From: Nonomuraea soli | GTDB lineage: Bacteria; Actinomycetota; Actinomycetes; Streptosporangiales; Streptosporangiaceae | Direction: 5' to 3' | DNA: 64,000 nt | Assembly (NCBI RefSeq): GCF_013761175.1 | Contig: NZ_JACDUR010000002.1 | Coordinates: 750,816 to 814,815, forward strand | Notes under the pieces: generated by a model | What the model was told of the DNA's origin: nothing | The model's database searches: none | Seen by the model: only the letters and a program-made list of their open reading frames with translations | Shown: positions 18,236 to 26,193 of the stretch, one piece after another | Layout: the number at the start of each line of letters is the position of its first letter | Numbering within the stretch: position 1 is the stretch's first letter | Program-made: the position numbers and the translations under genes

Positions 18236-18841
18236 GTGCCCATCGATGTCATGGTCTCCGACGACCTGCAATTATCCCGCTGCGCACTCACCGCGTTGCT
18301 GGAGCGAAGCGAGGACATCCGCGTGGTCGGCTCGGCCGACGCCAGCCTCGACGCCCTGGAGTGCGCGGAGACGCATCGCCCGGACGTCGCGATCATCAGC
18401 TTCGAAGGCGCCGACACCGACGCGATCGTCATCGCCGAGAAGATCGCCACGCTACCGGGATGCCGGAGCCTGCTCCTGGCCTCGGCTTTCAGCCGCACCA
18501 TCGTCCGCCAGGCGTTCACCAGCGGGATCGACGGCATGGTGCAGCGCAGTGCCCCTCCGCGGCAGTTTTTCGACGCCATCCACCGCGTCCATCTGGGTGA
18601 GCGTGTGTTCGACGCGGAGTTGACGGTCGCCGCGCTGGCCAACGGGGGATGCCCGCTGACGCTGCGGGAGTTGTCGGTGCTGGAGTACGTCGCCCAGGGC
18701 GACACGGTGCTGGAGGTCGCGGCGCGGCTGCACCTGTCGGAGGGGACGGTGCGCAACTATCTCTCCTCCGTGGTGGCGAAGCTGGGGGCGCGCAACCGCA
18801 TCGACGCGTTGCGGATCGCCCGCGATTCGCACTGGATTTGA
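18236..18841 (+). CDS. LuxR/NarL-type regulator with aspartate-less receiver
   Basis: A 201-residue protein with an N-terminal receiver-like domain (about 1-120) and a C-terminal LuxR helix-turn-helix (LTLRELSVLEYVAQGDTVLEVAARLHLSEGTVRNYLSSVVAKLGARNR). The acidic pocket pair is present (VSDD), but the phosphorylation site region reads RPDVAIISFEG, with Ser where Asp belongs, and the usual Lys is replaced (GMVQRSAP). Control by a kinase is therefore unlikely. Related atypical regulators of antibiotic clusters can respond to pathway products. The GTG at 18236 has GGGAGG six bases upstream. Its position at the left edge of the biosynthetic locus suggests a pathway-specific activator. Confidence 0.85.
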   Translation: MPIDVMVSDDLQLSRCALTALLERSEDIRVVGSADASLDALECAETHRPDVAIISFEGADTDAIVIAEKIATLPGCRSLLLASAFSRTIVRQAFTSGIDGMVQRSAPPRQFFDAIHRVHLGERVFDAELTVAALANGGCPLTLRELSVLEYVAQGDTVLEVAARLHLSEGTVRNYLSSVVAKLGARNRIDALRIARDSHWI

Positions 18842-19275
18842 GCGGCACGGTTTTCGGGGTGCATGAAAAGCACGGATACGGGCGGGCGTCCCCAGCGGCG
18901 TGGACTCCCGGGACTTCTTCCGAACGACGAATGAATGAGTTCTTAACGCCTTGATGCGCGATTCTCACCTCTGCCGTGCCGCCGCTGGATGAGCGACCAT
19001 GATCATGGTAGCGTCGATTTCCATTACGAGAACGTATCGGCGCTTCGGCGGGCGAGAATCGGACGCTTTCCGAGTGACCGGGCGGCTCGAGGAAATGGTG
19101 ATCGTGGACAGCCGCGACCTGGACCCGAAGGACGGCGGCCGGAGCGTGAAGTCGCCGCCCGGCCGTGGGAGACGCCGGTCGCGGGCAACGGGCGGAGGTA
19201 GGAGCCGGCGACCCCGGGGGGTGGTCACGGGGAGCGTGTTGACCGATCGGCCCGTCTTGAAAGGACCAACCGACG
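18842..19275 (+). promoter_or_regulatory. 434-base non-coding stretch with TGGTAGCGTC box
   Basis: No gene with convincing codon bias is present; the small open frames here lack ribosome binding sites. It contains TGGTAGCGTC at 19006-19015. Its core also occurs at 27952 and 39246 in front of other operons, and TAGCGT fits an actinobacterial -10 hexamer (TANNNT). If that is the promoter, the transcript would have a leader of about 260 bases before the next gene. Confidence 0.4.
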
Positions 19276-20205
19276 ATGCTGTTCGTTGAGCTGCTGGTGC
19301 CCAAGGGCGTTTTCGATGAACGGGAACGCCGCCGGCTGGCAGGGCGGCTGACCGGAGCGCATCTGCTGGCCGCCGCGGGCGGGAGCGCCGACCCCGGCGT
19401 GGTCGAACTGCTCAACGAGCTCACCCATGTGGTGGTGCGCGAGGAGGAGGTCTGGAACGCGGGCGGTCACCTGCTCGACGCGGCGCAGGGTCCCCGGTAC
19501 ATCGTCAATGTGATCGCCGGCATGTGGGGCACCGAGATGAGCGACTACCTGATCTCCCGCATCACCTCCGAACTGGGCGAGGCGGAGGGCAATCCGGAAC
19601 CGCAGGCCGTGGTGCACGTCATCAGCCTGCCCGAGGGCGCCTACGGCCTGTACGGCAGAGCCCATGGCCCCTCCGACGTGCGGCAGCTGATGGACCGTGC
19701 CGTGCGCAGCGCCCGCGGCGAGGCCCGCGCCAGGCCGTACGCCTTCGTCATCGAGACCAAGGACAGCCAGGAGCGGCGCTGGTCGTGGATCGTCGACTTC
19801 GGCGACGTGGTCGGGCGCGGGGTCACCGACGAGCTGCGGGGCAGCCCCGAGGACTTCGCGCGGGCGGCTCTCGACTCCTATCTCAACCGGCTCGTCGAAC
19901 GCGCGCCGGGCGCGGCGGAGTTCTTCCTGCACGAGGACGAGCACGACACCCAGTGGCGTGTCCAGGTCTGGGACATCAGGGCCACCGGCTACGACCAGAT
20001 CTGCGGCGTGCCGCCGATCGGTGACCTGGCCAGGCGGCAGTACCCCCTGACCCTGCGTTCCGAGCGCATCGCGCCGCAGGCGATCGTCACCGTGTCCGGC
20101 GAGGTGGTCCGCAACACCCTGCGGGCCAAGCATGCTGCCCAGCAGCGGGCACGCAGGGTGATGACCTGCAAGCCCGTCGGAGGCGCGGCCGGGCCGTCGC
20201 ACTAA
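19276..20205 (+). CDS. Unrecognised protein, tautomerase-like N-terminus
   Basis: A 309-residue soluble protein. The first about 120 residues (MLFVELLVPKGVFDERERRRLAGRLT...) resemble the beta-alpha layout of tautomerase-superfamily domains, but there is no Pro at position 2. This is only a fold impression. The middle (about 125-260) has FVIETKDSQERRWSWIVDFG and FFLHEDEHDTQWRVQVWDI, with several His and Glu that could bind a metal. I see no signal peptide or membrane segment. It is preceded by AAAGGA about 12 bases from the ATG. It sits directly after the LuxR regulator and ends with a 4-base convergent overlap with the esterase gene. Function unknown. Confidence 0.6.
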   Translation: MLFVELLVPKGVFDERERRRLAGRLTGAHLLAAAGGSADPGVVELLNELTHVVVREEEVWNAGGHLLDAAQGPRYIVNVIAGMWGTEMSDYLISRITSELGEAEGNPEPQAVVHVISLPEGAYGLYGRAHGPSDVRQLMDRAVRSARGEARARPYAFVIETKDSQERRWSWIVDFGDVVGRGVTDELRGSPEDFARAALDSYLNRLVERAPGAAEFFLHEDEHDTQWRVQVWDIRATGYDQICGVPPIGDLARRQYPLTLRSERIAPQAIVTVSGEVVRNTLRAKHAAQQRARRVMTCKPVGGAAGPSH

Positions 20206-21158
20206 CGCTCACCCCGTCCGGCCCGCACCGGCGCCGACCTGAGGACCGCGTCGAGCTCCTGGACCACCCGCCGCGCGCACGCGGCCGCCGCGGGCACGAC
20301 CTCCTGCATCAGGAAGTAGCCGTGCACCAGCCCGGGACCCGGCACGTAACGGACCGGCACGCCGGCCGCGCACAGCCGCTCGGCCAGCTCGGCCCCCTCG
20401 TCGCGGAGCGGGTCGAACTCGGCCGTGGCCAGCACCGTCGGCGGCAGCCCGCGCAGGTCGGCGTTGATCAGGTCGACGAGCGGCTCGCGCCGCCGTCGCG
20501 GGTCGGGGACGTACAGCTCGTAGTGCCAGGCCATGTCGTCGACGCTCAGGAGGTACCCGTCGGGGTGCTCGCAGGCGGCGGCGATCCGCAGGCTCGGATC
20601 GACGGGCGGGTACACCAGCAGCAGCGCGGCGAGGGGCAGGTCGCCGCTCTCGCGGGCCTGCATCGCGAGGCCGAGTGCCATGTGGGCGCCCGCGCTGTCT
20701 CCGGCGATCACGTGGTCGCGTCCGGGGAACGTCCGGCTCGTCCAGCGGGCCGCGTCGGCGGCGTCGCGCAGCGGCGTGGGGTACGGGAACTCGGGTGCCC
20801 GCCGGTAGTCGGCCGAGACGACCACCGCGCCCAGCGACGCCGCCATCATGCGGCACGCCGAGTCGTGGCTGTCGAGGTCGCCCAGCACCCACCCGCCGCC
20901 GTGCAGGAAGGTGATCACGCGCCCTGAGTCGGCTTCCGGGGTGTACACCCGGCACAGGATCGACGCACCGTCGGCCGTCCCTATCGCATGGTCGGCGGCG
21001 CGCACCCTCGCGTGGGGGCCGCCGTCGCGGCGCGGCCGCCAGGCGTTGGCCCGGTACTTCTCCCTGGCCGCCTCGACGGTCATCTCCCGCGCGGGCAGCG
21101 GTGCGCCGCCGGCGCGCTGCCAGGTGATCAGGTTGCGGAGAATGCGGTCCAGCGGCAT
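20202..21158 (-). CDS. Alpha/beta hydrolase of the HSL (esterase/lipase) family
   Basis: A 318-residue hydrolase with the oxyanion-hole motif FLHGGGWVLGD, nucleophile elbow AGDSAGAHMALG, the acid in ATAEFDPLRDEG, and His in GLVHGYFLM. This is the full hormone-sensitive-lipase family set. The ATG at 21158 has GGAGGG five bases upstream; an ATG 16 codons further up has none. The substrate is unknown. In this context it could cleave an ester in the pathway product, or be a bystander. It is divergent from the next operon. Confidence 0.86.
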   Translation of the reverse strand: MPLDRILRNLITWQRAGGAPLPAREMTVEAAREKYRANAWRPRRDGGPHARVRAADHAIGTADGASILCRVYTPEADSGRVITFLHGGGWVLGDLDSHDSACRMMAASLGAVVVSADYRRAPEFPYPTPLRDAADAARWTSRTFPGRDHVIAGDSAGAHMALGLAMQARESGDLPLAALLLVYPPVDPSLRIAAACEHPDGYLLSVDDMAWHYELYVPDPRRRREPLVDLINADLRGLPPTVLATAEFDPLRDEGAELAERLCAAGVPVRYVPGPGLVHGYFLMQEVVPAAAACARRVVQELDAVLRSAPVRAGRGER

Positions 21159-21282
21159 CGCGGCCCTCCAGTCGGCAGAGTTATTCCATCGTAGATAGAA
21201 ATGCATCTCCAGGTGGCTGTGAAGAATGCACCAGCGCGAGTGAATTTCTCATGAGTTGTGGCTCCGCCCCAGGTGGAGGCCC

Positions 21283-21349
21283 AGATGTGAAACGCACGCC
21301 GAGATATGTGAAATTAATCTACTGTCTCCTGGCGGTCGGCTGCTACCGT
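21283..21349 (+). promoter_or_regulatory. Candidate operator/promoter: AGATGTGAAACGCA box and TACCGT -10
   Basis: AGATGTGAAACGCA at 21283-21296 is identical to 39189-39202 in front of mbtH. A second GTGAAA lies exactly 21 bases downstream (21308-21313). TACCGT at 21344-21349 sits 61 bases from the box start, against 60 bases between box and TAGCGT at the mbtH site. It lies 50 bases before the start of the gene at 21399. Confidence 0.5.
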
Positions 21350-21398
21350 CAATGTCGGTGCTGTGGGCATCCGAAACAATAGAGCAACGGAGACAGAT

Positions 21399-22361
21399 GT
21401 GCCGCACCAAGTCTTATGGGAACGGGTGGCGAATTCCATTGAATTCATCCCGCCCGCTTATTCCAGCAGGGTCGAGCCCGAGTCCGTGGCGCGCGACATG
21501 CTCCGCGCCGGCCGGGCGGAGATCGACGAGCTCGTCGCGGCGGGCCTGCCGTACGAGGAACGGGCCGGGGTGCGGCACTTCGACGTCAACGACCTCTACA
21601 ACCTCGGCATGTACTCCGGAGCGTCGACCACGCAGCCGGAGCTGGCCTTCCGCATGCTCTTCCGGTTCGCCGGCCGTCCCGTCGACGACCTGTTGCGGCC
21701 GAAGACCTGGGACTTCCGGGTCACGCTGGAGTGCGCGGGATGCGACGAGGACGCGGCGTGGAAGCTGGAGGAGCCGGACGTCGTGCGCTTCGGGGGAGGC
21801 GTCGCCGGTCTGTCGCCGCTCACCGGCGGCCGCGGAACGGCGGAGTATTCCGCGATGGTCACCACGACCGGAGCGCGCACCCCGCTGGTCTCGCCGGTGC
21901 TGCGGCGCCTGACCCGCGACTACCTGGACGCCGGTTACCGGTGGCAGATGATCCCCGTCCCGATGCAGGCCGACTACGAGCTGGTGCACGCGCTGGGCGC
22001 CACGAGCTGCATCGCGGCGAGCCTGTTCCTGGCCGAGCGGTTCCGGGTGGCCGGATACCGGGCGGAGGCCAGGCGCGGCTGGTTCTGCGGCGTCCTGGGC
22101 GGTGCGCTCGACCTGCCGCACGCCTGCGTGGAGGTCGAGGACGACGACGGCGCGACCAAGACCGTCGACATCGCCAAGGCCCAGCTGGCGGCCAGGCTCT
22201 CGCCCGACACGGGCCCGTTCCAGGAGCTGTGCCTGGGATCGATCTACAACAAGGTCATCCCGTCGACCGCCTCCGGCAACGCGGCCTTCGGCCACCACGA
22301 GTGCGGGTCGCCGCTGCCCATCCAGGTGCGCGCGGACATCCGGTCCGCGCGCGGAAGCTGA
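21399..22361 (+). CDS. Transglutaminase-like (papain-fold) protein
   Basis: A 320-residue protein. The C-terminal half carries a likely cysteine-enzyme triad: Cys204 in LGATSCIAASLFLAERF, His241 in DLPHACVEVE, and Asp248-250, in the spacing of transglutaminase-like domains. The N-terminal half (about 1-180) is not recognised and has a Cys pair (LECAGC). The GTG at 21399 has GGAG six bases upstream; a GTG at 21363 is possible. Family members include AdmF of andrimid synthesis, which forms an amide from a carrier-bound acyl group. As first gene of an operon with carrier proteins and aminoacyl-carrier ligases, amide formation or acyl transfer from a carrier is a reasonable inference. Not a confident assignment. 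Confidence 0.6.
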   Translation: MPHQVLWERVANSIEFIPPAYSSRVEPESVARDMLRAGRAEIDELVAAGLPYEERAGVRHFDVNDLYNLGMYSGASTTQPELAFRMLFRFAGRPVDDLLRPKTWDFRVTLECAGCDEDAAWKLEEPDVVRFGGGVAGLSPLTGGRGTAEYSAMVTTTGARTPLVSPVLRRLTRDYLDAGYRWQMIPVPMQADYELVHALGATSCIAASLFLAERFRVAGYRAEARRGWFCGVLGGALDLPHACVEVEDDDGATKTVDIAKAQLAARLSPDTGPFQELCLGSIYNKVIPSTASGNAAFGHHECGSPLPIQVRADIRSARGS

Positions 22362-22396
22362 CCTCTCGAGCCACTCCACGAGGAAGACGAGCGAAA

Positions 22397-23278
22397 ATGG
22401 CGGTACGTGAGATCGAGCCGATCGTGCTGGAGCTGGACCGGCTGGAGCAGATGGCCGAGTCCGGCTACTACAACCCGTACACGATGTTCGAATGGCCCGA
22501 CGCCCTCGAGCCTGACAGGCCGTGGATGAGCGAGAGCCTGACCACGCTGGCCGGCACGCCGATGTGGGACGAGCTGACCCGCGAGCAGCAGCTCGCGCTG
22601 ACCAAGTACGAGGCGATCAACTTCTTCAGCCTCAACATCCACGGCATCCGCGAGCTGATGAGCGAAGTGGTCATGCGCATCCACGAGCGGACCTACTCCA
22701 ACGTCTCGGAGTTCCTGCACCACTTCATCGGTGAGGAAAACGAGCACATGTGGTTCTTCGCCCAGTTCTGCCTGCGCTACGGCGGCAAGCTCTACCCGGC
22801 GCAGCCGACGCTGAAGGCCGCCTCGGTGGACCACCTGTCGCAGGTCGCCCGCGAGCTGATCGTGTTCGCGCGCATCCTGATCTTCGAGGAGATCGTCGAC
22901 CACTACAACGCGCTGATGGCGACCGACCAGTCGCTGCCGCACATCGCCCGCGAGATCAACCGGGTGCACCACCAGGACGAGAGCAGGCATGTCGCCTTCG
23001 GCCGGATGATCTTCTTGAACCTCCTCAAGCAGGTGGCCGGGCGCGACCCGGAGGAGGTGCCGGTGGTCGCCGAGTACCTGGAGAGCTACCTGCAGTACAG
23101 CATCGGCACGTTGTACAACCCCGCCGCCTACCGCGACGCGGGCATCCCGGACGCGCTGGCGCTGCGCCGGCGGGCGCTCGCCCACCCGGCCCGGGTGCAG
23201 GCGCACGACAAGGTGCTCAAGCGCACCAGGGCGTTCCTGTCCAAGGCGGGCGTCGGCAGGGAGCTGATCAAGCGATGA
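22397..23278 (+). CDS. AurF-type diiron oxygenase
   Basis: A 293-residue helical protein with the ligand pattern of the AurF/CmlI non-heme diiron family: a Glu near residue 72, GEENEH (ExxH, about 114-117), FEEIVDHY (about 164-169), and HHQDESRH, giving His191/192 and ExxH at 195-198. AurF and CmlI oxidise aromatic amines to nitro groups, and relatives perform N-hydroxylation or C-hydroxylation, sometimes on carrier-bound substrates. Here the next gene is a carrier protein in overlapping ATGA arrangement and two aminoacyl-carrier ligases follow. I infer oxidation of a carrier-bound amino acid. Confidence 0.82.
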   Translation: MAVREIEPIVLELDRLEQMAESGYYNPYTMFEWPDALEPDRPWMSESLTTLAGTPMWDELTREQQLALTKYEAINFFSLNIHGIRELMSEVVMRIHERTYSNVSEFLHHFIGEENEHMWFFAQFCLRYGGKLYPAQPTLKAASVDHLSQVARELIVFARILIFEEIVDHYNALMATDQSLPHIAREINRVHHQDESRHVAFGRMIFLNLLKQVAGRDPEEVPVVAEYLESYLQYSIGTLYNPAAYRDAGIPDALALRRRALAHPARVQAHDKVLKRTRAFLSKAGVGRELIKR

Positions 23279-23520
23279 GCGAGCCGTTGCAGAAGGTCAG
23301 GGAGTTCATCCTCGAGCGCAACCCCAAGCTCGACGAGATCCCCGACGACCTGGACCTGATCGACAGCCGGGCGATCAACTCGCTCGCCTTCGTCGAGTTC
23401 ATCTTCCTGCTGGAGGAGCTGACCGGCGAGGCGATCGACCCGGAAGAGCTCGACCTGGACGACTTCCGCACCCTCAAGGCGATCGAAGCACGATTCTTCA
23501 CCCAGAAGGCGACACTATGA
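23275..23520 (+). CDS. Acyl/aminoacyl carrier protein (first copy)
   Basis: An 81-residue carrier protein. The phosphopantetheine site reads DSRAINSLAFVEFIF, with Asn-Ser in place of the usual Asp-Ser. Helices before and after have the normal acidic character (DDLDLID, EELDLDDF). The start overlaps the oxygenase stop (ATGA), and the stop overlaps the first ligase gene. It is most likely the acceptor for the neighbouring amino acid:carrier protein ligases. A Sfp-type transferase at the end of the operon could install its cofactor. Confidence 0.88.
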   Translation: MSEPLQKVREFILERNPKLDEIPDDLDLIDSRAINSLAFVEFIFLLEELTGEAIDPEELDLDDFRTLKAIEARFFTQKATL

Positions 23521-24344
23521 CCACGGCGACCGACAACGGCCTGAGCGTTCTCGACGGCAGCCAGCTGCGCCTGCTGCGCGCGATCGACGCGGTGTTCCTG
23601 CGCCTGGCCGAAGGCTGGCAGGCGCCGGAGTTCCGCTTCCCGCACCTGATCCGCTGCCAGGACCTCGACACCTTCGACTACTACGACAACTTCCCGCACC
23701 TGGGCCTGGCGGCCACCCGCCTCGACCCGCCGCGCCTGGGCGCCACGCTGGCGCGGTCGCGCCGCCCGGTGGAGCTCATGCCCGCCGAGGTGATGGAGCC
23801 CACCGCGTACGCCCTGCCGTCCGCGGCCTGCTACGCGATCTACCTCGACCTGGCCGGGTCGCGCCTGCCGGACGAGGGCGTCATGCGCACCACCGTCGCG
23901 ACCTGCTTCCGCAACGAGGACCACTACCGGGGCCTGCAGCGCCTGCTCGGCTTCACCATGCGGGAGATCGTCTTCATCGGGGCGGAGGAGGGCGCCAAGG
24001 CGCACCTGCTGCGCGCCAAGGACGCCGTGACCACGCTCTGCGCCGAGCTCGGGCTCAGCCTGGAGCTGCAGATCGCCACCGACCCGTTCTTCGACAAGAA
24101 CAGCGGCAAGGCCAAGATGCAGCGGCTCTTCCCCGTCAAGGAGGAGTTCGTCGTCAACGACCTGGCGATCGGCTCGGTCAACTACCACCGCAACTTCTTC
24201 GGCGAGCGCTGCGGCATCCAGGCCGGCGAGGAGACGGCGCACACCGGCTGCCTCGCCTTCGGCCTGGAGCGCTGGGTGCACACCCTGACGGACCACTTCG
24301 GCTCCGCCGCCGCCGCGCAGGCGGCCGTGGCCGGGCTGCTCTGA
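23517..24344 (+). CDS. Seryl-tRNA-synthetase-like amino acid:carrier protein ligase, copy 1
   Basis: A 275-residue class II aminoacyl-tRNA synthetase homologue without a tRNA-binding domain. Motif 2 is ATCFRNEDHYRG (about 128-138), and motif 3 is GCLAFGLERW near the C-terminus. The Cys in each motif and an intervening Glu (VKEEFVVND) correspond to the zinc ligands of the characterised amino acid:[carrier protein] ligases of Bradyrhizobium. Those enzymes adenylate Gly or Ala and load it on a carrier protein. The amino acid used here cannot be read off. The start overlaps the carrier protein stop (ATGA), which strongly suggests that this carrier is the acceptor. Confidence 0.85.
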   Translation: MTTATDNGLSVLDGSQLRLLRAIDAVFLRLAEGWQAPEFRFPHLIRCQDLDTFDYYDNFPHLGLAATRLDPPRLGATLARSRRPVELMPAEVMEPTAYALPSAACYAIYLDLAGSRLPDEGVMRTTVATCFRNEDHYRGLQRLLGFTMREIVFIGAEEGAKAHLLRAKDAVTTLCAELGLSLELQIATDPFFDKNSGKAKMQRLFPVKEEFVVNDLAIGSVNYHRNFFGERCGIQAGEETAHTGCLAFGLERWVHTLTDHFGSAAAAQAAVAGLL

Positions 24345-24376
24345 TCTCTCACGACCGACACCACGGAGGTGGTCCG

Positions 24377-25204
24377 ATGACGACCTTGACCGATGACGGC
24401 CTGCGAGTCCTCGACGACAGCCAGACCCGGTTGCTGCGCGCGATCGAAGGCGTCTTCCTGCGCTGGGCCGGCATGTGGAACGCCCCCGAGCACCGCTACC
24501 CGCCCCTGCTGCGGGCCCGCGACCTCGACACCTTCCACTACTTCGACGCCTTCCCGCAGGCCGGGCTGTCGGTCGCGCAGCTCGACCCGGAGCGGCTCGG
24601 ACCCGTGCTGGCCGAGACCTCGCGGCCGGTGGACCGGCTGCCCGGCGACGTGATGGGACCCACCGGCTTCGCCCTGCCGATGGCGGCCTGCTACTGGGTC
24701 TACATCGACCTCGCGGGCGCGGTGCTGCCCGAGGAGGGGACCGTACGGACCACCGTGGCGAGCTGCTTCCGCAACGAGGCACAGTACGACGGCCTGCAGC
24801 GGGTGCTCGGCTTCACCATGCGCGAGTTCGTCTGCGTGGGCTCCGGCCAGGCGGCCAGGGAGCACTACCTGCGCGGCCGGGAGACCGTGCTGGCCTTCGG
24901 CGCCGAGCTGGGGCTGGACATGCGGCTCGAGGTGGCGGGCGACCCGTTCTTCGAGGCGTTCAAGAACGACGACGCCTCGCAGCGGGAGTTCCCCGTCAAG
25001 GAGGAGTTCGTCGTGAACGGCCTGGCGATCGGCTCGGCCAACTACCACCGCAAGTTCTTCACCGGCCGGCTGGACATCCAGGCGGGTGAGGCCACGGCGC
25101 ACACCAGCTGCCTCGGCTTCGGGCTGGAGCGGTGGGTGCACACCCTGACGCAGGCCTTCGGCAGCGCGCGGGCCGCGCTGTCCGCAGTAGAGAACCTCGG
25201 CTGA
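24377..25204 (+). CDS. Seryl-tRNA-synthetase-like amino acid:carrier protein ligase, copy 2
   Basis: A 275-residue paralogue of the preceding protein, colinear over its whole length. Motif 2 is ASCFRNEAQYDG and motif 3 is SCLGFGLERW. Zinc-ligand Cys residues are retained, so it looks active. Differences cluster around the pocket (YALPSAACYAIYLD in copy 1, FALPMAACYWVYID in copy 2), consistent with a different amino acid or a different carrier. The ATG has GGAGGTGGTCCG upstream. The gene shares one base with the next (TGATG). Confidence 0.84.
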   Translation: MTTLTDDGLRVLDDSQTRLLRAIEGVFLRWAGMWNAPEHRYPPLLRARDLDTFHYFDAFPQAGLSVAQLDPERLGPVLAETSRPVDRLPGDVMGPTGFALPMAACYWVYIDLAGAVLPEEGTVRTTVASCFRNEAQYDGLQRVLGFTMREFVCVGSGQAAREHYLRGRETVLAFGAELGLDMRLEVAGDPFFEAFKNDDASQREFPVKEEFVVNGLAIGSANYHRKFFTGRLDIQAGEATAHTSCLGFGLERWVHTLTQAFGSARAALSAVENLG

Positions 25205-26187
25205 TGCGCCCCACGGTGGCAGCGGTCCTCGGCACCGAGGTGAGCCTGCTGCAGTCGGGGATGGGCGGCGTCTCGGGGACGGAGCTGGCGTGCGCGGTGT
25301 CCAACGCCGGCGGCGCCGGGTGCGCGGGCGGCTACAAGCTGGCCGGCGCGCCGCTGACGGCGATGCTCGACCGGCTGGCCGAGGGCACCGACCGGCCGGT
25401 CGGCCTCAACCTGGTCCCCGAGGTGGTCGGACCCGACGAGCTGGACCGGCAGGTGACCCAGATCCTCGCCGAGACCCCCGGCCATGTGTACCTGTCGTTG
25501 TTCGGCATGCCGGACGACTCGGTGCTCGAACGTGTCGCCGCGGCCGGCAGGAAGCTCGTCGTCCAGGTCGGCACGGTGGCCGACGGCGTGCACGCGGCGG
25601 GATACGGAGCCGTCGTGGTCGCCCAGGGCATCGAGGCGGGCGGCCACCTGCTCGGGCACGCGGGGCGCGACGAGCTGGTGGCCGGGCTGCGCGAGCGCCT
25701 GCCCGGCGCCTGCCTGGTCGCGGCGGGAGGGATCGGCTCGCCGCACGAGGCGCGCAGGGCCCTGGCCGCCGGAGCCGACGGCATCATGCTGGGCACCGCC
25801 TTCGTGGTCACCTACGAGTCGCGGGCGCACCCCTACTTCAAGCGGGCGGTGTGCGCGGCGGAGGCGGACGACACGGTCATCACCGACGTCTACGAGATCG
25901 GCTGGCCGGGGCGCAGGCACCGGGTGCTGGCCACCGACGTCACCCGCAACCCGCACCAGCCCAAGAACTTCATCGGCCGCACCGTGGTCGAGGGGCAGAC
26001 GTTCCTGGTGCCGAGGTTCAGCGCCGCGGTGCCGACCGACACCACCACAGGAAAAATCGAGGAAATGGCGTTGTATTGCGGATTGTCGTGCGGCGCCATT
26101 CTCGGAGAACTCGCGGCGGCCGATGTCGTCGCCCAATTCGCGCGCATCCTTCCGGGCGCGGAAATCGTCGAATCAGGGAAAGGATAG
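25204..26187 (+). CDS. Nitronate monooxygenase / FabK-like FMN enzyme
   Basis: A 327-residue TIM-barrel flavoprotein of the nitronate monooxygenase (2-nitropropane dioxygenase) family. Visible are LLQSGMGGVSGTELACAVSNAGG, VAQGIEAGGHLLGH, AAGGIGSPHEARRALAAGADGIMLGTAF, and a C-terminal segment around KNFIGR. His and Gly residues of the IEAGGH block line the FMN site in relatives. The family includes both nitronate oxidases and FabK-type enoyl-ACP reductases. Being in one operon with an AurF-type N-oxygenase makes oxidation of a carrier-bound nitro or nitronate intermediate attractive, but enoyl reduction remains open. Confidence 0.8.
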   Translation: MRPTVAAVLGTEVSLLQSGMGGVSGTELACAVSNAGGAGCAGGYKLAGAPLTAMLDRLAEGTDRPVGLNLVPEVVGPDELDRQVTQILAETPGHVYLSLFGMPDDSVLERVAAAGRKLVVQVGTVADGVHAAGYGAVVVAQGIEAGGHLLGHAGRDELVAGLRERLPGACLVAAGGIGSPHEARRALAAGADGIMLGTAFVVTYESRAHPYFKRAVCAAEADDTVITDVYEIGWPGRRHRVLATDVTRNPHQPKNFIGRTVVEGQTFLVPRFSAAVPTDTTTGKIEEMALYCGLSCGAILGELAAADVVAQFARILPGAEIVESGKG

Positions 26188-26193
26188 GAAGCG

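Noticed and set aside
18999..19289. Possible small gene in the spacer after the LuxR regulator
   Set aside because: Basic low-complexity translation, no ribosome binding site, and overlap with the start of the well-supported gene at 19276.
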